Shown here piece after piece: positions 7,991 through 18,156 of a stretch of DNA of 64,000 nucleotides. The stretch is taken from the NCBI GenBank assembly GCA_016209885.1, contig JACQVF010000105.1, positions 1 through 64,000 on the forward strand, written 5' to 3'. The stretch's first letter is position 1, and each line of letters begins with the position of its first letter. Source of the stretch: Gemmatimonadota bacterium. Lineage in GTDB: Bacteria; Gemmatimonadota; Gemmatimonadetes; Longimicrobiales; Gaopeijiaceae. The notes under the pieces are model-generated. The model made no database searches, was not told the DNA's origin, and saw nothing but the letters and a program-made list of their open reading frames with translations. The position numbers and the translations under genes are program-made.

Positions 7991-10900
7991 TCAGGTCGGA
8001 GCGGCTGGGCGCGTCGAGGCGATCGTCGGGCCGCTGTTGGGGCTCGGGGCAGCCCGCACCGCCCCTCGTTCGAACACAAGATAGACTGCCGGCGTCGTCG
8101 TGAGCACGAAGGCGCTAGACGACAGCAGCCCGCCGATGAGAGCGTAGCCCAGCGCGTTCCAGAGGTTCGCATCGACCGACTCGCCGAAGAGGACCAGCGG
8201 GAGCAGCCCCAACACCGTGGTGGCGGTGGTCATGAGGATCGGCCGCACGCGCTCGACCGTCCCGCGCACGATCGCCTCGTGGAGCCCCAGTCCCGGCTGC
8301 CGGCGCAGCCGGTTGACGCGGTCCACGAGCAGAATCGCGTTGTTCACGACGATCCCGCCCATCATGACTACGCCGATGTACGCCTCGCGTGTGAAGGTCG
8401 CATCCGCATAGAAGAAGATCAGGAACACGCCGATGAGGGCCATAGGCACCGTGAGGAGCACGCACAGGGGCTGGCGGAGCGACTCGAAGAGCGCGGCATT
8501 GACCATGTAGACGAGCACGAGAGAGAGCGCGAGCACCCCGTAGATTTGCCGGCGCTCCTCGTCCGGCCACCGCCAGCGCTCGGCAGCCTTCACCGTGTAT
8601 CCCGGCGGCACCGCCGTGCTCTTGATGACCGCCTCGTGGACGAGGTCGCCCAGCTTCGCGGGCCCGCGGAATTCGTAGGCCACAGTGCGTTCGTACTGCT
8701 GGTCCTCGCGGCGGATGCGAGAGAGCACCTCCTGGGGCCGGATCGCCACCACGTCGTCCACGCGCACGGCGCTGCCCACGGGCGTGGGAATGAGGAGCTC
8801 CCGGAGTGCCTGAACGTCCATCTCGCGGTAGCCGGCGAGCTTGACCTCGAAGCGCACCTCGTCGTCGCCCAGACGAACCAGGTCCTGGTGCGTCTCGCCG
8901 GACAGGGCGAAGCTCAGCCGGTGCGTCAGGTCCGCCACGGTGAGATGGTGGCGGGCAAGCGCGTCGCGGTCGATCTCGACGACGTACTGGATCGCCCGGT
9001 CCCGCTCGTACCACAAGCCCGTGGCGTTCGTGTCCACATCGCGGATCCTGGAGAAGCGGGCCAGCCGGCGCCCGATGTCCTCGGCGATCGTGCGCACTTC
9101 CTCGTAGTTGTAGCCCAACACCTGAATCGCGTAGCTGGGCGGCGAACTGCCGCCACCGTAGAAGGATGGGCCGTGCCCATACACCTGCACCTCGCTGCCG
9201 CCGAACTGGTGGCTATAGGCGAGCATCTGCTCTTTGATTCCCGCGGGAATGAATGTGCGCTCGATGGAATCCGGGAACGTCACGCGGATGTGCGCGTACG
9301 TGCCCGTGACCCGGGTGACCACCCGCTCGATCTTCGCCATCGAGGCGAGCTTCGCCTCGAAATGGCGCGCAAGCTCGTCCGTGCGCTCGAACTCGGAGCC
9401 GCCAGGGAAGTTGATGCGGATGTCGATGTAGGTCTGCTCGTCCCACCACGCGCGCCAGAGCCTGCCTCGCGTCACGTAGCTGTCGAAGAGGTAGTACGAG
9501 CCGGCGAAGCAGGCAGCCGTGGCCACCATCGTGAGCCACGGGTGCCGGAGTGTGAAGCTCACGACGGCCGAATAGATCCGCGCGTAGACTGGCGGCCCGC
9601 TGGCGCCAGCCGAGGCCGCTGGGGCACCCCACGTCGTCCCCGGGGCGAGAACCCGTGCGGCGAGGGATGGGATGAACGTGAACGCCACGAACAGCGAGGC
9701 GAGCAGCGTGAGACCCACGACCATCGCCAACGGCGCGTAGTAGACGCGCAGCTCGCCCTGCAGGTAGACGAACGGGATGAGGACGATGAGCGTCGTCGCC
9801 GTCGCGGCCAGCACGGGCAGCACCACCTCCACAGCCCCGCTCTGCGCGGCGGCCGCGGGCGCGTCCCCTCGCTGCCAGCGCCGATAGATGTTCTCCAGCA
9901 CCACGATGGAGTTGTCCACGACGAGCCCGAAACCCGTGGCCAGGCCCATGAGCGTGAGCAGGTTCAGGGTGAAGCCGCCGAAGTAGATAAAGTTCAGGGC
10001 GATCAGCACGGAGAACACGATCGTGGCGAACACCAGGCCTGCGAAGCGGAACGACCGGAGGAACGCCAGCAGAACAAGAAAAATGGCGCCCGTGGAGACG
10101 AGTGCACGGCAGCCCAGGTCGGAGAACTGGCGGCGGATGAGCTGGCTCTCGTCGTGGTCGAGAATGAGGTGCATGCCCGCCGGCTTCCGCGCCGACAGCA
10201 CCGCCACCCGTTCCTTCACGCGGTCGGCCACTTCTACTGCGTTCGTGCCAATCTGGCGATGCACGCTGAACGACACAGCGGGCCGGCCGTCGATCCGGTA
10301 GTGTTGGATCGGATCCTCGTACGTGTCCCGCACCGTCGCGACGGCCTCGAGACGGATCAGCCGGCCGCCCGCCGAGGTGAGGACCGTGCGGCGGATATCG
10401 GCAAGGGAGGCGGTGCGGTTGCGGATCGTGATGATGCGCCGGAACGCGCCGCTTCGGACTGCCCCTGCCTCGCGGACGAGGTCGATGTCGCGAAGGCGCT
10501 CGTGGACAAGAGCGGCGCTCAGCCCCAGGGCGTCGATCCGCCGCTCGTCCAGCTCGATCTCGATGACGCGGCCGCGGCCGCCCTGCGCCCGCACCAGCGC
10601 GACGCCCTCCACCTCAGCAAGCTCCGGGCCGATAGCCTCGTCCACGTGGCCGCGCAGCGCCTCGACGGCGTAGGGGCCCGTGAGCGTGTACTCGAGGAAC
10701 GGCCGGTCCTGCTCGCGGAACTCCTCGGGCACGTAGCGCTCGATGGCAAGCAGCCGCGCCCCCGGGGGTAGCTCATCCTCGAGCGCGGCCAGCCGCTCGG
10801 ACAGCTCGAGCCGCACGAAGTCCATGTCCGTGCCGCGAGCGAACTCCGCATCGATGCGCGCGATTCCCGTGCCGTACTGCTGGTACGACTCGGAGCGCAC

Positions 10901-11131
10901 CTTCTCGACACCGCGCACCTGCTGGACCTCGGCCTCCACCGGCGAGGTGAGGAACGCCTCGACGGTCTCCGGCGACGCGCCATACCACTGCCCCCTCACG
11001 GTGAGCTTCGGGAGCTGCGTCTCCGGCAGCATCTCGATAGGGATGTGCCGCCAGGCGGCGACGCCGAGGAGCGCGACGGCCAGGTACGCCATCGCCACAG
11101 CGACGGGCCGGCGGATGCTGAGGCGAATCAT
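7991..11131 (-). CDS. RND efflux transporter permease (second of a pair)
   Basis: Inner-membrane proton-driven pump subunit of 1046 residues, normal for the AcrB/MdtC superfamily. It starts with the first membrane helix (PVAVAMAYLAVALLGVAAW), has large periplasmic loops in both halves, the TM4 motif GLVVDNSIVVLENIYRR and the symmetric GIVVNNAILLVDRV in the second half. TM4 has one Asp followed by Asn rather than the Asp-Asp of AcrB. It overlaps the preceding permease by 4 bp, which suggests co-assembly as in MdtBC. The substrate is unknown. Confidence 0.92.
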   Translation of the reverse strand: MIRLSIRRPVAVAMAYLAVALLGVAAWRHIPIEMLPETQLPKLTVRGQWYGASPETVEAFLTSPVEAEVQQVRGVEKVRSESYQQYGTGIARIDAEFARGTDMDFVRLELSERLAALEDELPPGARLLAIERYVPEEFREQDRPFLEYTLTGPYAVEALRGHVDEAIGPELAEVEGVALVRAQGGRGRVIEIELDERRIDALGLSAALVHERLRDIDLVREAGAVRSGAFRRIITIRNRTASLADIRRTVLTSAGGRLIRLEAVATVRDTYEDPIQHYRIDGRPAVSFSVHRQIGTNAVEVADRVKERVAVLSARKPAGMHLILDHDESQLIRRQFSDLGCRALVSTGAIFLVLLAFLRSFRFAGLVFATIVFSVLIALNFIYFGGFTLNLLTLMGLATGFGLVVDNSIVVLENIYRRWQRGDAPAAAAQSGAVEVVLPVLAATATTLIVLIPFVYLQGELRVYYAPLAMVVGLTLLASLFVAFTFIPSLAARVLAPGTTWGAPAASAGASGPPVYARIYSAVVSFTLRHPWLTMVATAACFAGSYYLFDSYVTRGRLWRAWWDEQTYIDIRINFPGGSEFERTDELARHFEAKLASMAKIERVVTRVTGTYAHIRVTFPDSIERTFIPAGIKEQMLAYSHQFGGSEVQVYGHGPSFYGGGSSPPSYAIQVLGYNYEEVRTIAEDIGRRLARFSRIRDVDTNATGLWYERDRAIQYVVEIDRDALARHHLTVADLTHRLSFALSGETHQDLVRLGDDEVRFEVKLAGYREMDVQALRELLIPTPVGSAVRVDDVVAIRPQEVLSRIRREDQQYERTVAYEFRGPAKLGDLVHEAVIKSTAVPPGYTVKAAERWRWPDEERRQIYGVLALSLVLVYMVNAALFESLRQPLCVLLTVPMALIGVFLIFFYADATFTREAYIGVVMMGGIVVNNAILLVDRVNRLRRQPGLGLHEAIVRGTVERVRPILMTTATTVLGLLPLVLFGESVDANLWNALGYALIGGLLSSSAFVLTTTPAVYLVFERGAVRAAPSPNSGPTIASTRPAAPT

Positions 11132-14100
11132 GGGCGGGAGAAGATCCGCCTCCGTGCGCTCTCGAGCAGATCGTAAACCACGGGCACGACGACGAGCGTG
11201 AGGCCCGTCGCGGCCGTGAGCCCGCCGATCACGGCGATCGCGAGCGGCGCCCTCAGCTCCGCTCCGGCCCCGATCCCGAGCCCCATGGGGAGCAACCCCA
11301 GCACCGTCGTGACCGTCGTCATGAGGATGGGCCGCAGGCGCACGCGGCCCGCCTCCAGGATCGCCTCCCGTGCGCTCATGCCCTGCTCGCGCATCTGATT
11401 GATGAAGTCCACCTTCACGATGGCGTCGTTCACCACGATCCCCACGAGGATCACGATCCCGATCAGGCTCATGCTGTTGAACCCCTGACCCGTAAGCGCA
11501 AGCGCCGTCACGGCGCCCACCAGGGCGAGCGGCACGGCCGTGAGGATCGTGAACGGGTGGACGAAGGACTCGAACTGCGCGGCCAGGATCATGTAGACCA
11601 GGGCGAGCGCGAGCCCAAAGGCGAACGCCAGGTCGCGGAACAAGCCGTGCATCTCCTCGTTTTCGCCGCCGACGTCGGCGCGGAGCCCGCGCGGCGGCGG
11701 CGCAGCGGCCAGCGCAGCTTCCACCGAGCGGATCGCGCCGCCGAGACCGCCGGACTCGACGTCCGCATAGACGAGCACGACACGCCCCTGATCCTCGCGC
11801 CGAATCTCCGCCGGCCCCATGCCGGGGCGCACGCGCATCAGCTCGCGCAGCGGCACGCCGCGGGTCCGCAGCTCGTGGAGCGTTTCGAGCGAGTAGCGGA
11901 GCTCGTCGGGCAACCGGACGATCACACCGATCGCGCGATCGAAGTCCACGAACTCCGTGGCGCGCCGCCCGCGCATGTACGCCTCAATGGTCTCCGCCAC
12001 CTCCTGCGGGTCGATCCCGTACGCCGCGGCGCGCTCCCGATCGATCTCCACCTGGATCTGCGGCTGCCTCCGCTCCTGCGCCACGCGCACGTTGCCGAGG
12101 GCGGGAAGAGCCGCGAGCCGCGCCCGTACCGATTCCGCGTACGCGAACGCCGCGTCCAGGTCCTCGCCCCGCACCCGCACGGCGATCTCCGCATCTGCAC
12201 CGCCGAGGATCCTGCCCAAGGCCGTGGCCTGCCCCGTCTCGAACGCGAGGGTCCCCGCCGGGTACAGGTCCGCAAGGCCCTGGACGCGCTCGAGCACATC
12301 GTCCGTCGCGACGCCGTCCTTCAGCCGCGCGTCGAGGATCGCCGTGTGGAGGCCCGTCTCCCACTCGTCCCACGCCACGGCGCGTGGGTCGCGGCCGATT
12401 CTCGAGAACACGGCCTCGACATCGGGATCCGTGAGTAGTGCGTCCTCGAGCCGCGCCGCTGCGCGCGCCGTGGCCTCGAGCACCGTGGCTGCCGGCAGAT
12501 CGAGCCGGATCCTGAACGCACCCTGATCGACCTCAGGCAGCAGGTCGCGCTCCAGCGCCACAGCCAGGGGAGCAGCCACCGCCAGCGCGACGCCGGCCAT
12601 GCCCACTACGCGCCCGCGATGCTCGAGCGCCCAGGCGAGCGTGCCGTGATACCACGCAGCGAAGGCGTCGAACCGGCGCTGGAAGGCGTCGAGTGCCGGT
12701 GCGAACCAGCGAGCCACGGCCCGGGGTGGTGACGGCGCTATCCCGGCGCCCGTGGCCCCGTCCGCCCGCTCGCGGCCCCACCGCGCCGCCATCGTCGGGA
12801 CCAGCGTGATCGCGACCACCAGGCTCGCCAGCAGCGAGAATGAGACCGCTAACGACAGGTCGGAGCACAGCTCACCGACCACACCCCGCACATAGATGAC
12901 GGGCACGAAGACCGCGATCGTCGTCAGCGTCGAAGCCGTGATCGCGCCCTGCACCTCCTCGGCCCCACTGGCCGCAGCGGGCGCACTGCGCACCCCGAGC
13001 TCACGGTGGCGGAAGATGCTCTCCAGGACGACGATCGAGTTGTCCACGAGCATCCCCACGCCGAGCGCCAGGCCGCCCAGGCTCATGAGGTTCAGCGAGG
13101 CCCCGACAGCCTCGAGGAGCGTGAGGGCCGCGAACACAGAGATGGGGATGGCCAGTGAAACGACCACCGGATAGCGGGGGTCGCGAAGGAACAGGAAGAG
13201 CACCAGGAACGCGAGCAGTCCCCCGAGCACCAGGGCCTGCTCCACGTTGCCGATCGCCTCGGCGACGAACGTGGCCTGGCTCGCCGCCACGTCGACGGCC
13301 GCTTCGGGGTACTGCTCCCGCAGCTCGTCGAGCACCCGCCGCACCGCGCGATCCACGGCGACCGTGTTCGCGCCCGCCTCCTTGAAGACCAGGAGGCCCA
13401 GCGCGTCGCGGCCGTTGTGGCGCGTGATCGCCTCCCGCTCGGCGAACCCGTCCTTGATCGTGGCGACGTCGCTGAGCCGCACAAGGCGGAACCCCGGCTC
13501 TCGGTCCGCCTGCATGGCACCGTCGCCGGCTGTCGCTCGGCCCTCGCGCGCCAGGCTTCCCGTGCTGCGCATCCGCTGCGTCCCCACCACCACCTCACCG
13601 ATCTCCGCCACCGTCTGGAACTCGCCAAGCGTACGCAGCGGATAGCGGTGGCGTCTCCGCAGGATCGTGCCGCCCGGCGCGCTGAAGTTCGCCCGGGCGA
13701 GGGCGGCGGCGATCTGTTCCATGGTGAGGTCGTAGGCCTCCACGAGCCGCGGACTCACCTCTACCCGGATCTCGCGCTCGAGGCCGCCACCCACGGCGGC
13801 CTCGGCGACCCCGTCGAGCTGCTCGAGGCGCCGCTTGAACACGGTCTCCACCAGCTCCTTCGTTCCCCAGAGGTCGCGCCCGCCCTCGATGCTGACGACC
13901 ATGATCGGCTCCGCCTCGGGGTCGACCTTGAGAATGCGTGGGCGCGCGGCGCTCTCCGGGAGCTCGTCCCGCAGATTGTCCAGCGCCTCCCGCACGTTCA
14001 CCGTGGCAAACTCCATGTCGGTGCCCCAGGCGAACCGCAACGTCACCAGGCTGAGGCCGTCGCGCGAGACGCTGGAGACCCGCTCGACGCGCGGGATCGC

Positions 14101-14316
14101 CGCGGCGACCGCCTCGACCCGCCCGGTGATCAGCCGCTCGACTTCCGAGGGGGCGACGTTCGTATAGCTCGTGTAGATGACCAGGCGCGGGAAGCTCACG
14201 TCCGGGAGGAGATCGATGGGGAGTCGCTGCAACGACATACCGCCGAGGAGCACGACGCCCAGCACGAGCATCGCTACGGCCACGGGACGGCGAACCGCTA
14301 CAGCGGGGATCGACAT
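11128..14316 (-). CDS. RND efflux transporter permease (first of a pair)
   Basis: An RND pump subunit of 1062 residues from the ATG at 14314-14316, chosen because the first membrane helix (VAVAMLVLGVVLLGG) begins within 15 residues. The frame stays open 51 codons further upstream, but that stretch is arginine-rich and not RND-like. TM4 carries GMLVDNSIVVLESIFRH and the second half carries VGIVVNDAIVKVDFI. Both resemble the CzcA/MdtB-like branch. It lies between the adaptor gene and the second permease. No outer-membrane channel gene is adjacent, so a TolC-like protein encoded elsewhere is likely needed. Confidence 0.9.
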   Translation of the reverse strand: MSIPAVAVRRPVAVAMLVLGVVLLGGMSLQRLPIDLLPDVSFPRLVIYTSYTNVAPSEVERLITGRVEAVAAAIPRVERVSSVSRDGLSLVTLRFAWGTDMEFATVNVREALDNLRDELPESAARPRILKVDPEAEPIMVVSIEGGRDLWGTKELVETVFKRRLEQLDGVAEAAVGGGLEREIRVEVSPRLVEAYDLTMEQIAAALARANFSAPGGTILRRRHRYPLRTLGEFQTVAEIGEVVVGTQRMRSTGSLAREGRATAGDGAMQADREPGFRLVRLSDVATIKDGFAEREAITRHNGRDALGLLVFKEAGANTVAVDRAVRRVLDELREQYPEAAVDVAASQATFVAEAIGNVEQALVLGGLLAFLVLFLFLRDPRYPVVVSLAIPISVFAALTLLEAVGASLNLMSLGGLALGVGMLVDNSIVVLESIFRHRELGVRSAPAAASGAEEVQGAITASTLTTIAVFVPVIYVRGVVGELCSDLSLAVSFSLLASLVVAITLVPTMAARWGRERADGATGAGIAPSPPRAVARWFAPALDAFQRRFDAFAAWYHGTLAWALEHRGRVVGMAGVALAVAAPLAVALERDLLPEVDQGAFRIRLDLPAATVLEATARAAARLEDALLTDPDVEAVFSRIGRDPRAVAWDEWETGLHTAILDARLKDGVATDDVLERVQGLADLYPAGTLAFETGQATALGRILGGADAEIAVRVRGEDLDAAFAYAESVRARLAALPALGNVRVAQERRQPQIQVEIDRERAAAYGIDPQEVAETIEAYMRGRRATEFVDFDRAIGVIVRLPDELRYSLETLHELRTRGVPLRELMRVRPGMGPAEIRREDQGRVVLVYADVESGGLGGAIRSVEAALAAAPPPRGLRADVGGENEEMHGLFRDLAFAFGLALALVYMILAAQFESFVHPFTILTAVPLALVGAVTALALTGQGFNSMSLIGIVILVGIVVNDAIVKVDFINQMREQGMSAREAILEAGRVRLRPILMTTVTTVLGLLPMGLGIGAGAELRAPLAIAVIGGLTAATGLTLVVVPVVYDLLESARRRIFSRP

Positions 14317-14398
14317 CTCGAGCGTCAGGTTGACGGCTCCGCGATGGCGCGGCTCCGCGCCAGGGTGCGCAGCGCGCGCGAAGCATCCGCGGTGCCGC

Positions 14399-15580
14399 TC
14401 AGCGCGGCCTCCCGCCCCGCCGCTGTGCGCTCTCGACCAGGCGCACAACCGCGTCGTGCACCAGCGCATAGTGTCCGTCCACCAACACCATCTCGCCGGG
14501 CGCGAGCATCTCCGTCTCTTCGCCCGGCACGATCTCGACCAGCGAATCGTTCTCGAGCCCGGTCGTTACGTAGCGCCATCTCGCGCGCCCCTGCCGCCCG
14601 GCGCCCTCGTAGACGAAGAGCATCGTCCTCCGGTCCCGCTCCAGGATGGCGACCCGTGGCACCAGGATGCGGTCCGGGAGGCGGCGTGCCTCGAGCGACA
14701 CCGCAGCGTACATGCCGGGCTTGATCCGCGCTGCCGGGTTCGGGAGAACGACAGTGACGCGGGCGGTGCGCGTCTGCGGATCGACCACCGGGGTGATCGT
14801 CTGGATGCGTCCAGCGAACGTCTCCCCCTGGAACGCCGCGAAGCTGACCGCCGCCCGCCGGCCCGGTGCCAGGTGCCCGATCTCGCCCTCCAGTACCTGG
14901 ACCTCAACCTTGATGGGATCCAGGTCCACGACGGTCGCCAGCTCCTCGCCGGCCCGAACGTACTGGCCTTCCACGACCCGGAGATTCGCCACCCGTCCCG
15001 CGAACGGGGCACGCACGTGGGTCCGCGCCAGGTTGAGCTCCGCCTCCCGTAGCGCGACCTCGGCCTGGTCGAGCCCGCTGCGCGAGCGCGCGAGACGAGC
15101 CCGCTGCTCCTGCAGCTCGCGATCCTCGATCTCGTCGTCGAAGAGCGTAAGCTCGAGGAAGCGAGCCTCGGCGCTGCGATGGTCGCTTCGCGCTCTCGCC
15201 ACCCCCAGCGCATACTCCGCCGTGTCGATGCGCAGAAGCGTCCCGCCCTCCCCCACGGCGTCGCTCTCCCGCACCGCCAGACTCATGACGCGTCCCGCCA
15301 TCGGGGCCGTCGCCGTCACGCGCCGCCACGCTTCCGCCTGTCCAGCGGCGGTCACGCTCAGGACGAGCGTGTCGCGCGTGACCCTTGCGCCCTCAACGGC
15401 AATCGCCACATCCGTGGCGAACTCCCGGGCAGCCGAGACGGGAGAGGCTTCGGGCGCATCCGGCAACGGACGAGAATCGCGCCCGCCCGAGGATCGCACG
15501 CGCATGTAGATGCCAACGGCGAGCGTCGCCACCAAAGTCACGGCCGTGGCGGACACGAGCAGGCGCGTCGTGGAGATCAT
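14399..15580 (-). CDS. RND periplasmic adaptor (membrane fusion protein)
   Basis: HlyD/AcrA-type adaptor of 393 residues linking the RND pump to an outer-membrane channel. It has an N-terminal membrane anchor (about residues 5-25, LLVSATAVTLVATLAVGIYM). A lipoyl-like half (MAGRVMSLAVRESDAVGEG), a coiled-coil hairpin (about 115-165), the second lipoyl half (THVRAPFAGRVANLRVVEGQ) and a beta-barrel domain (AAVSFAAFQGETFAGRI) follow in the usual order. The start is the ATG at 15578-15580. It is first in a three-gene minus-strand set with two permeases. Confidence 0.92.
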   Translation of the reverse strand: MISTTRLLVSATAVTLVATLAVGIYMRVRSSGGRDSRPLPDAPEASPVSAAREFATDVAIAVEGARVTRDTLVLSVTAAGQAEAWRRVTATAPMAGRVMSLAVRESDAVGEGGTLLRIDTAEYALGVARARSDHRSAEARFLELTLFDDEIEDRELQEQRARLARSRSGLDQAEVALREAELNLARTHVRAPFAGRVANLRVVEGQYVRAGEELATVVDLDPIKVEVQVLEGEIGHLAPGRRAAVSFAAFQGETFAGRIQTITPVVDPQTRTARVTVVLPNPAARIKPGMYAAVSLEARRLPDRILVPRVAILERDRRTMLFVYEGAGRQGRARWRYVTTGLENDSLVEIVPGEETEMLAPGEMVLVDGHYALVHDAVVRLVESAQRRGGRPR

Positions 15581-15804
15581 GATGCGCCGGGGGACGCGAG
15601 TCCTGGGAGGGCCGTCGAAGCTATACTCTTGCGGACGGTCGCACACAATGTCGGTTTGGGCGCACTGAGGGCGATCGCTTCAGCTCAGCGCCTGCTGACG
15701 GAGGAAGTGCCGACGCGGGGACGTAGCGTGCAGGCGGGGCGGGCTGGAACGCACACTCAGCCAGATCCGCGGCCCTCGGGCGTGCATGCACGCGGGAGGT
15801 GCTG

Positions 15805-16671
15805 TCACACGCCGAGCCGCTCCCTGGTTCTCCCGCCCCACTCACGCAGCGCAAGGAACTCGTCGGCCAGATCCTTACCGCTCAGGTAGCCGATCCCCGT
15901 GAGCTCGCCCACGCTCCGCGCCACAGCGAGATCGCCCCACCCTTCCAGCAGCGGATCCGGCGGCTCGCCCACCGCCTCCGCAGAGAGGTCCGCGAGCTCG
16001 AGGTTGAGGCGAAGCTGCTCGCGGCTCGACTCCAGCGTCCGCATGAGTTTTTCGTCCACGTCCAGCCGCTCAAGCGGTTTGCCGATCCAGTCGAGGACGT
16101 GCCGTTGTTCACGGATCAGCTTGCGCGCCGAGGCCGGGGTGACGATGCGGGGGATCCCGTCCGCGTCATCGCCGGCCAGGGCCAGGAAGTCGGCCACGAA
16201 CTTTGCCGGAACTCCGAGGACCTCCTCCACGTCGTCGAACCGCACCTTGCCGCGCCTCTTTCCTTCCATCCAGGTCGTCTTTGAGAGGAGCTGCATGAAG
16301 TCCTTGTCGTCGGAGCGAATCACGAGCTTCTCATCGCCCTCGAACCGGTGGACCAGCGCGGCGATGACCTCGTCGGCCTCCCACCCATCAGCCCGGTACT
16401 GCACGGCGCCGAGGGCAGCCAGCACCCGGATCATCGCGGCGAAGTCGGCGTGCCCTGCGTGGTCCCAGATCTCGGGACGGTTGCGGTAGGCCGGCCAGCG
16501 CTCGCGCTTGCGGAGGCGCTCCGCGTTCCAGCACAGTACGTAGGTGTCCCCCGCATCCACCAGGAGCGCGCGGAGCATGCGCGGGACCTGGAAGGTGAGC
16601 GGCCACTGGACCCGCCCCTCGAGGGCGTGCCAGGCCGCGTACGCGATCATCCCGGCGTCGATGAGCTGCAC
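15805..16671 (-). CDS. Stand-alone 5'-3' exonuclease / flap endonuclease-like protein
   Basis: The 288-residue product resembles the N-terminal 5'-nuclease domain of DNA polymerase I without the polymerase. Acidic residues fall at the expected places: D5 (QLIDAG), E98/D100 (WEADEVIAAL), D121-D124 (RSDDKDFMQLL) and D168/D169/D171 (AGDDADGIP, in the helix-hairpin-helix region). The GTG at 16669-16671 is preferred because it places IDAG at the extreme N-terminus, as in the family. The open frame runs about 42 codons further, but that part is not FEN-like. It probably acts on flaps or RNA primers. Confidence 0.85.
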   Translation of the reverse strand: MQLIDAGMIAYAAWHALEGRVQWPLTFQVPRMLRALLVDAGDTYVLCWNAERLRKRERWPAYRNRPEIWDHAGHADFAAMIRVLAALGAVQYRADGWEADEVIAALVHRFEGDEKLVIRSDDKDFMQLLSKTTWMEGKRRGKVRFDDVEEVLGVPAKFVADFLALAGDDADGIPRIVTPASARKLIREQRHVLDWIGKPLERLDVDEKLMRTLESSREQLRLNLELADLSAEAVGEPPDPLLEGWGDLAVARSVGELTGIGYLSGKDLADEFLALREWGGRTRERLGV

Positions 16672-16817
16672 GATCTCGCCCGCTCGCGCGCCAGTGTGCT
16701 GAACAGGAGCTCGCGCAGCGCTGGCGGAGCCGTGCACCGGCGCAACCGCTCGTAGTATTGCAGGAGCAGCCGGTCCTGGTGGAAGTAGTCCCGGCAACCC
16801 GGAACACGCGCTGACAC
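16647..16817 (-). CDS. Possible 56-residue ORF between ispG and the nuclease
   Basis: An ORF from GTG at 16815-16817, overlapping the start of the nuclease gene. The middle reads CRDYFHQDRLLLQYYERLRR and ALRELLFSTLARERAR, which looks like an amphipathic helical protein. Third codon positions are mostly G or C, as in real genes here, which is not so for the competing upstream extension of the nuclease frame. I recognise no family. It could be a small protein, the 3' remnant of a lost gene, or chance. Confidence 0.35.
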   Translation of the reverse strand: MSARVPGCRDYFHQDRLLLQYYERLRRCTAPPALRELLFSTLARERARSCSSSTPG

Positions 16818-16920
16818 CCGCCGCGATCCGATCGGCCGGAGTCCGCGGGCCGCTCGTGCCGTGTACGAGAGGAGAACGACTACGGAAACGCCAGGCGGAC
16901 CCGGCGGCGACGCGATGAGC

Positions 16921-18156
16921 TCAGCCGACCGGCTCTGCGGCGGACGCCCTGTAGCGGCTCGCCACGTACTCCTCGAGAATCGCCTTGAATTCCTCCACCA
17001 GCCCTTCGCCGCGGAGCGTCGTGTGGTGGCGACCGTCCACGTAGACCGGCGCCTTCGGCTCCTCGAACGTCCCGGGCAACGAGATGCCGATGTCGGCGTG
17101 CTTCGACTCGCCGGGGCCGTTTACGACACACCCCATGACCGCCACCGTGAGCTCCTCGACGCCCGGGTAGCGCTGCCGCCACACCGGCATCTGGCTCCGA
17201 ATGTAGGAGTGGATCTCGGCGGCCATCTGCTGGAAGAACGTGCTCGTGGTGCGGCCGCACCCGGGGCACGAGCTCACCTGCGGCTCGAAGCTCCGGATCC
17301 CCAGAGACTGGAGAATCTGCTGCGCGACGCGCACCTCCTCCGCGCGATCGCCGCCGGGCCGCGGCGTGAGCGAAACGCGGATCGTATCGCCGATCCCTTC
17401 GGACATGAGGATCGCGAGGCCGGCCGTAGTGGCAACGATGCCTTTCGTTTCCATCCCGGCCTCCGTGAGCCCGAGGTGCAGCGGATAGTCGCTCACCGGC
17501 GCGAGCTTGCGGTAGACCGCCACCAGGTCCGGCACGTGGGAGACCTTCGCGCTCAGGATCACATCGTCGTGGGGGAGCCCCGTTTCCTCGGCCAGCTCGG
17601 CAGAGCGCATCGCGCTCTCCACCATCGCCTCCATGAGCACGCCCCGGGCATCCAGCGGATCGGGACGCCGCGCGTTTCGATCCATGAGCTCCGTCAGGAG
17701 GCTCTGGTCCAGCGAGCCCCAGTTCACGCCGATGCGGACAGGCTTACCGTGGTCGATGGCCACCTCGATGATCGTCCGAAAGTTCTCGTCCCGGTGCCTG
17801 GTCCCTACGTTCCCCGGATTGATCCGGTACTTCGCGAGCGCCTGGGCGCACCCCGGGTAGCGGGTCAGCAGGATGTGGCCATTGTAGTGGAAGTCGCCGA
17901 TCACGGGCACACCGATGCCACGGTCGCGAAGCCCATCCACTATTCGCGGAACTGCTTCCGCCGCCTCCTCCGTGTTGACCGTCACGCGAACCAACTCGCT
18001 CCCCACCGATGCCAGGGCGCTGACCTGCTCGATCGTCGCCCCCACATCCGCGGTATCCGTGTTCGTCATGGATTGGATCACGACCGGGTGGCGCCCGCCG
18101 ACCTTGACGCCGCCCACGTCCACGACCACGGTCGCTCTACGTTGCCAGTCGCTCAT
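16921..18156 (-). CDS. ispG: 4-hydroxy-3-methylbut-2-enyl diphosphate synthase
   Basis: The [4Fe-4S] enzyme of the MEP isoprenoid pathway that reduces MEcPP to HMBPP. The 411-residue product has the N-terminal barrel ([13 protein letters not shown]) and the cluster ligands in SCPGCGRT and in [12 protein letters not shown]. The length matches the compact bacterial form without the plant insert. The start is ATG. No other MEP gene is nearby. It is divergent from the isochorismatase-like gene across a 334-bp gap. Confidence 0.97.
   Translation of the reverse strand: MSDWQRRATVVVDVGGVKVGGRHPVVIQSMTNTDTADVGATIEQVSALASVGSELVRVTVNTEEAAEAVPRIVDGLRDRGIGVPVIGDFHYNGHILLTRYPGCAQALAKYRINPGNVGTRHRDENFRTIIEVAIDHGKPVRIGVNWGSLDQSLLTELMDRNARRPDPLDARGVLMEAMVESAMRSAELAEETGLPHDDVILSAKVSHVPDLVAVYRKLAPVSDYPLHLGLTEAGMETKGIVATTAGLAILMSEGIGDTIRVSLTPRPGGDRAEEVRVAQQILQSLGIRSFEPQVSSCPGCGRTTSTFFQQMAAEIHSYIRSQMPVWRQRYPGVEELTVAVMGCVVNGPGESKHADIGISLPGTFEEPKAPVYVDGRHHTTLRGEGLVEEFKAILEEYVASRYRASAAEPVG

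Noticed and set aside
8279-10771. Plus-strand open frame of 830 codons over the RND permease
   Set aside because: It is antisense to a clear RND gene, rich in His/Arg/Asp as expected for the complementary frame of GC-rich DNA, and has no family features.
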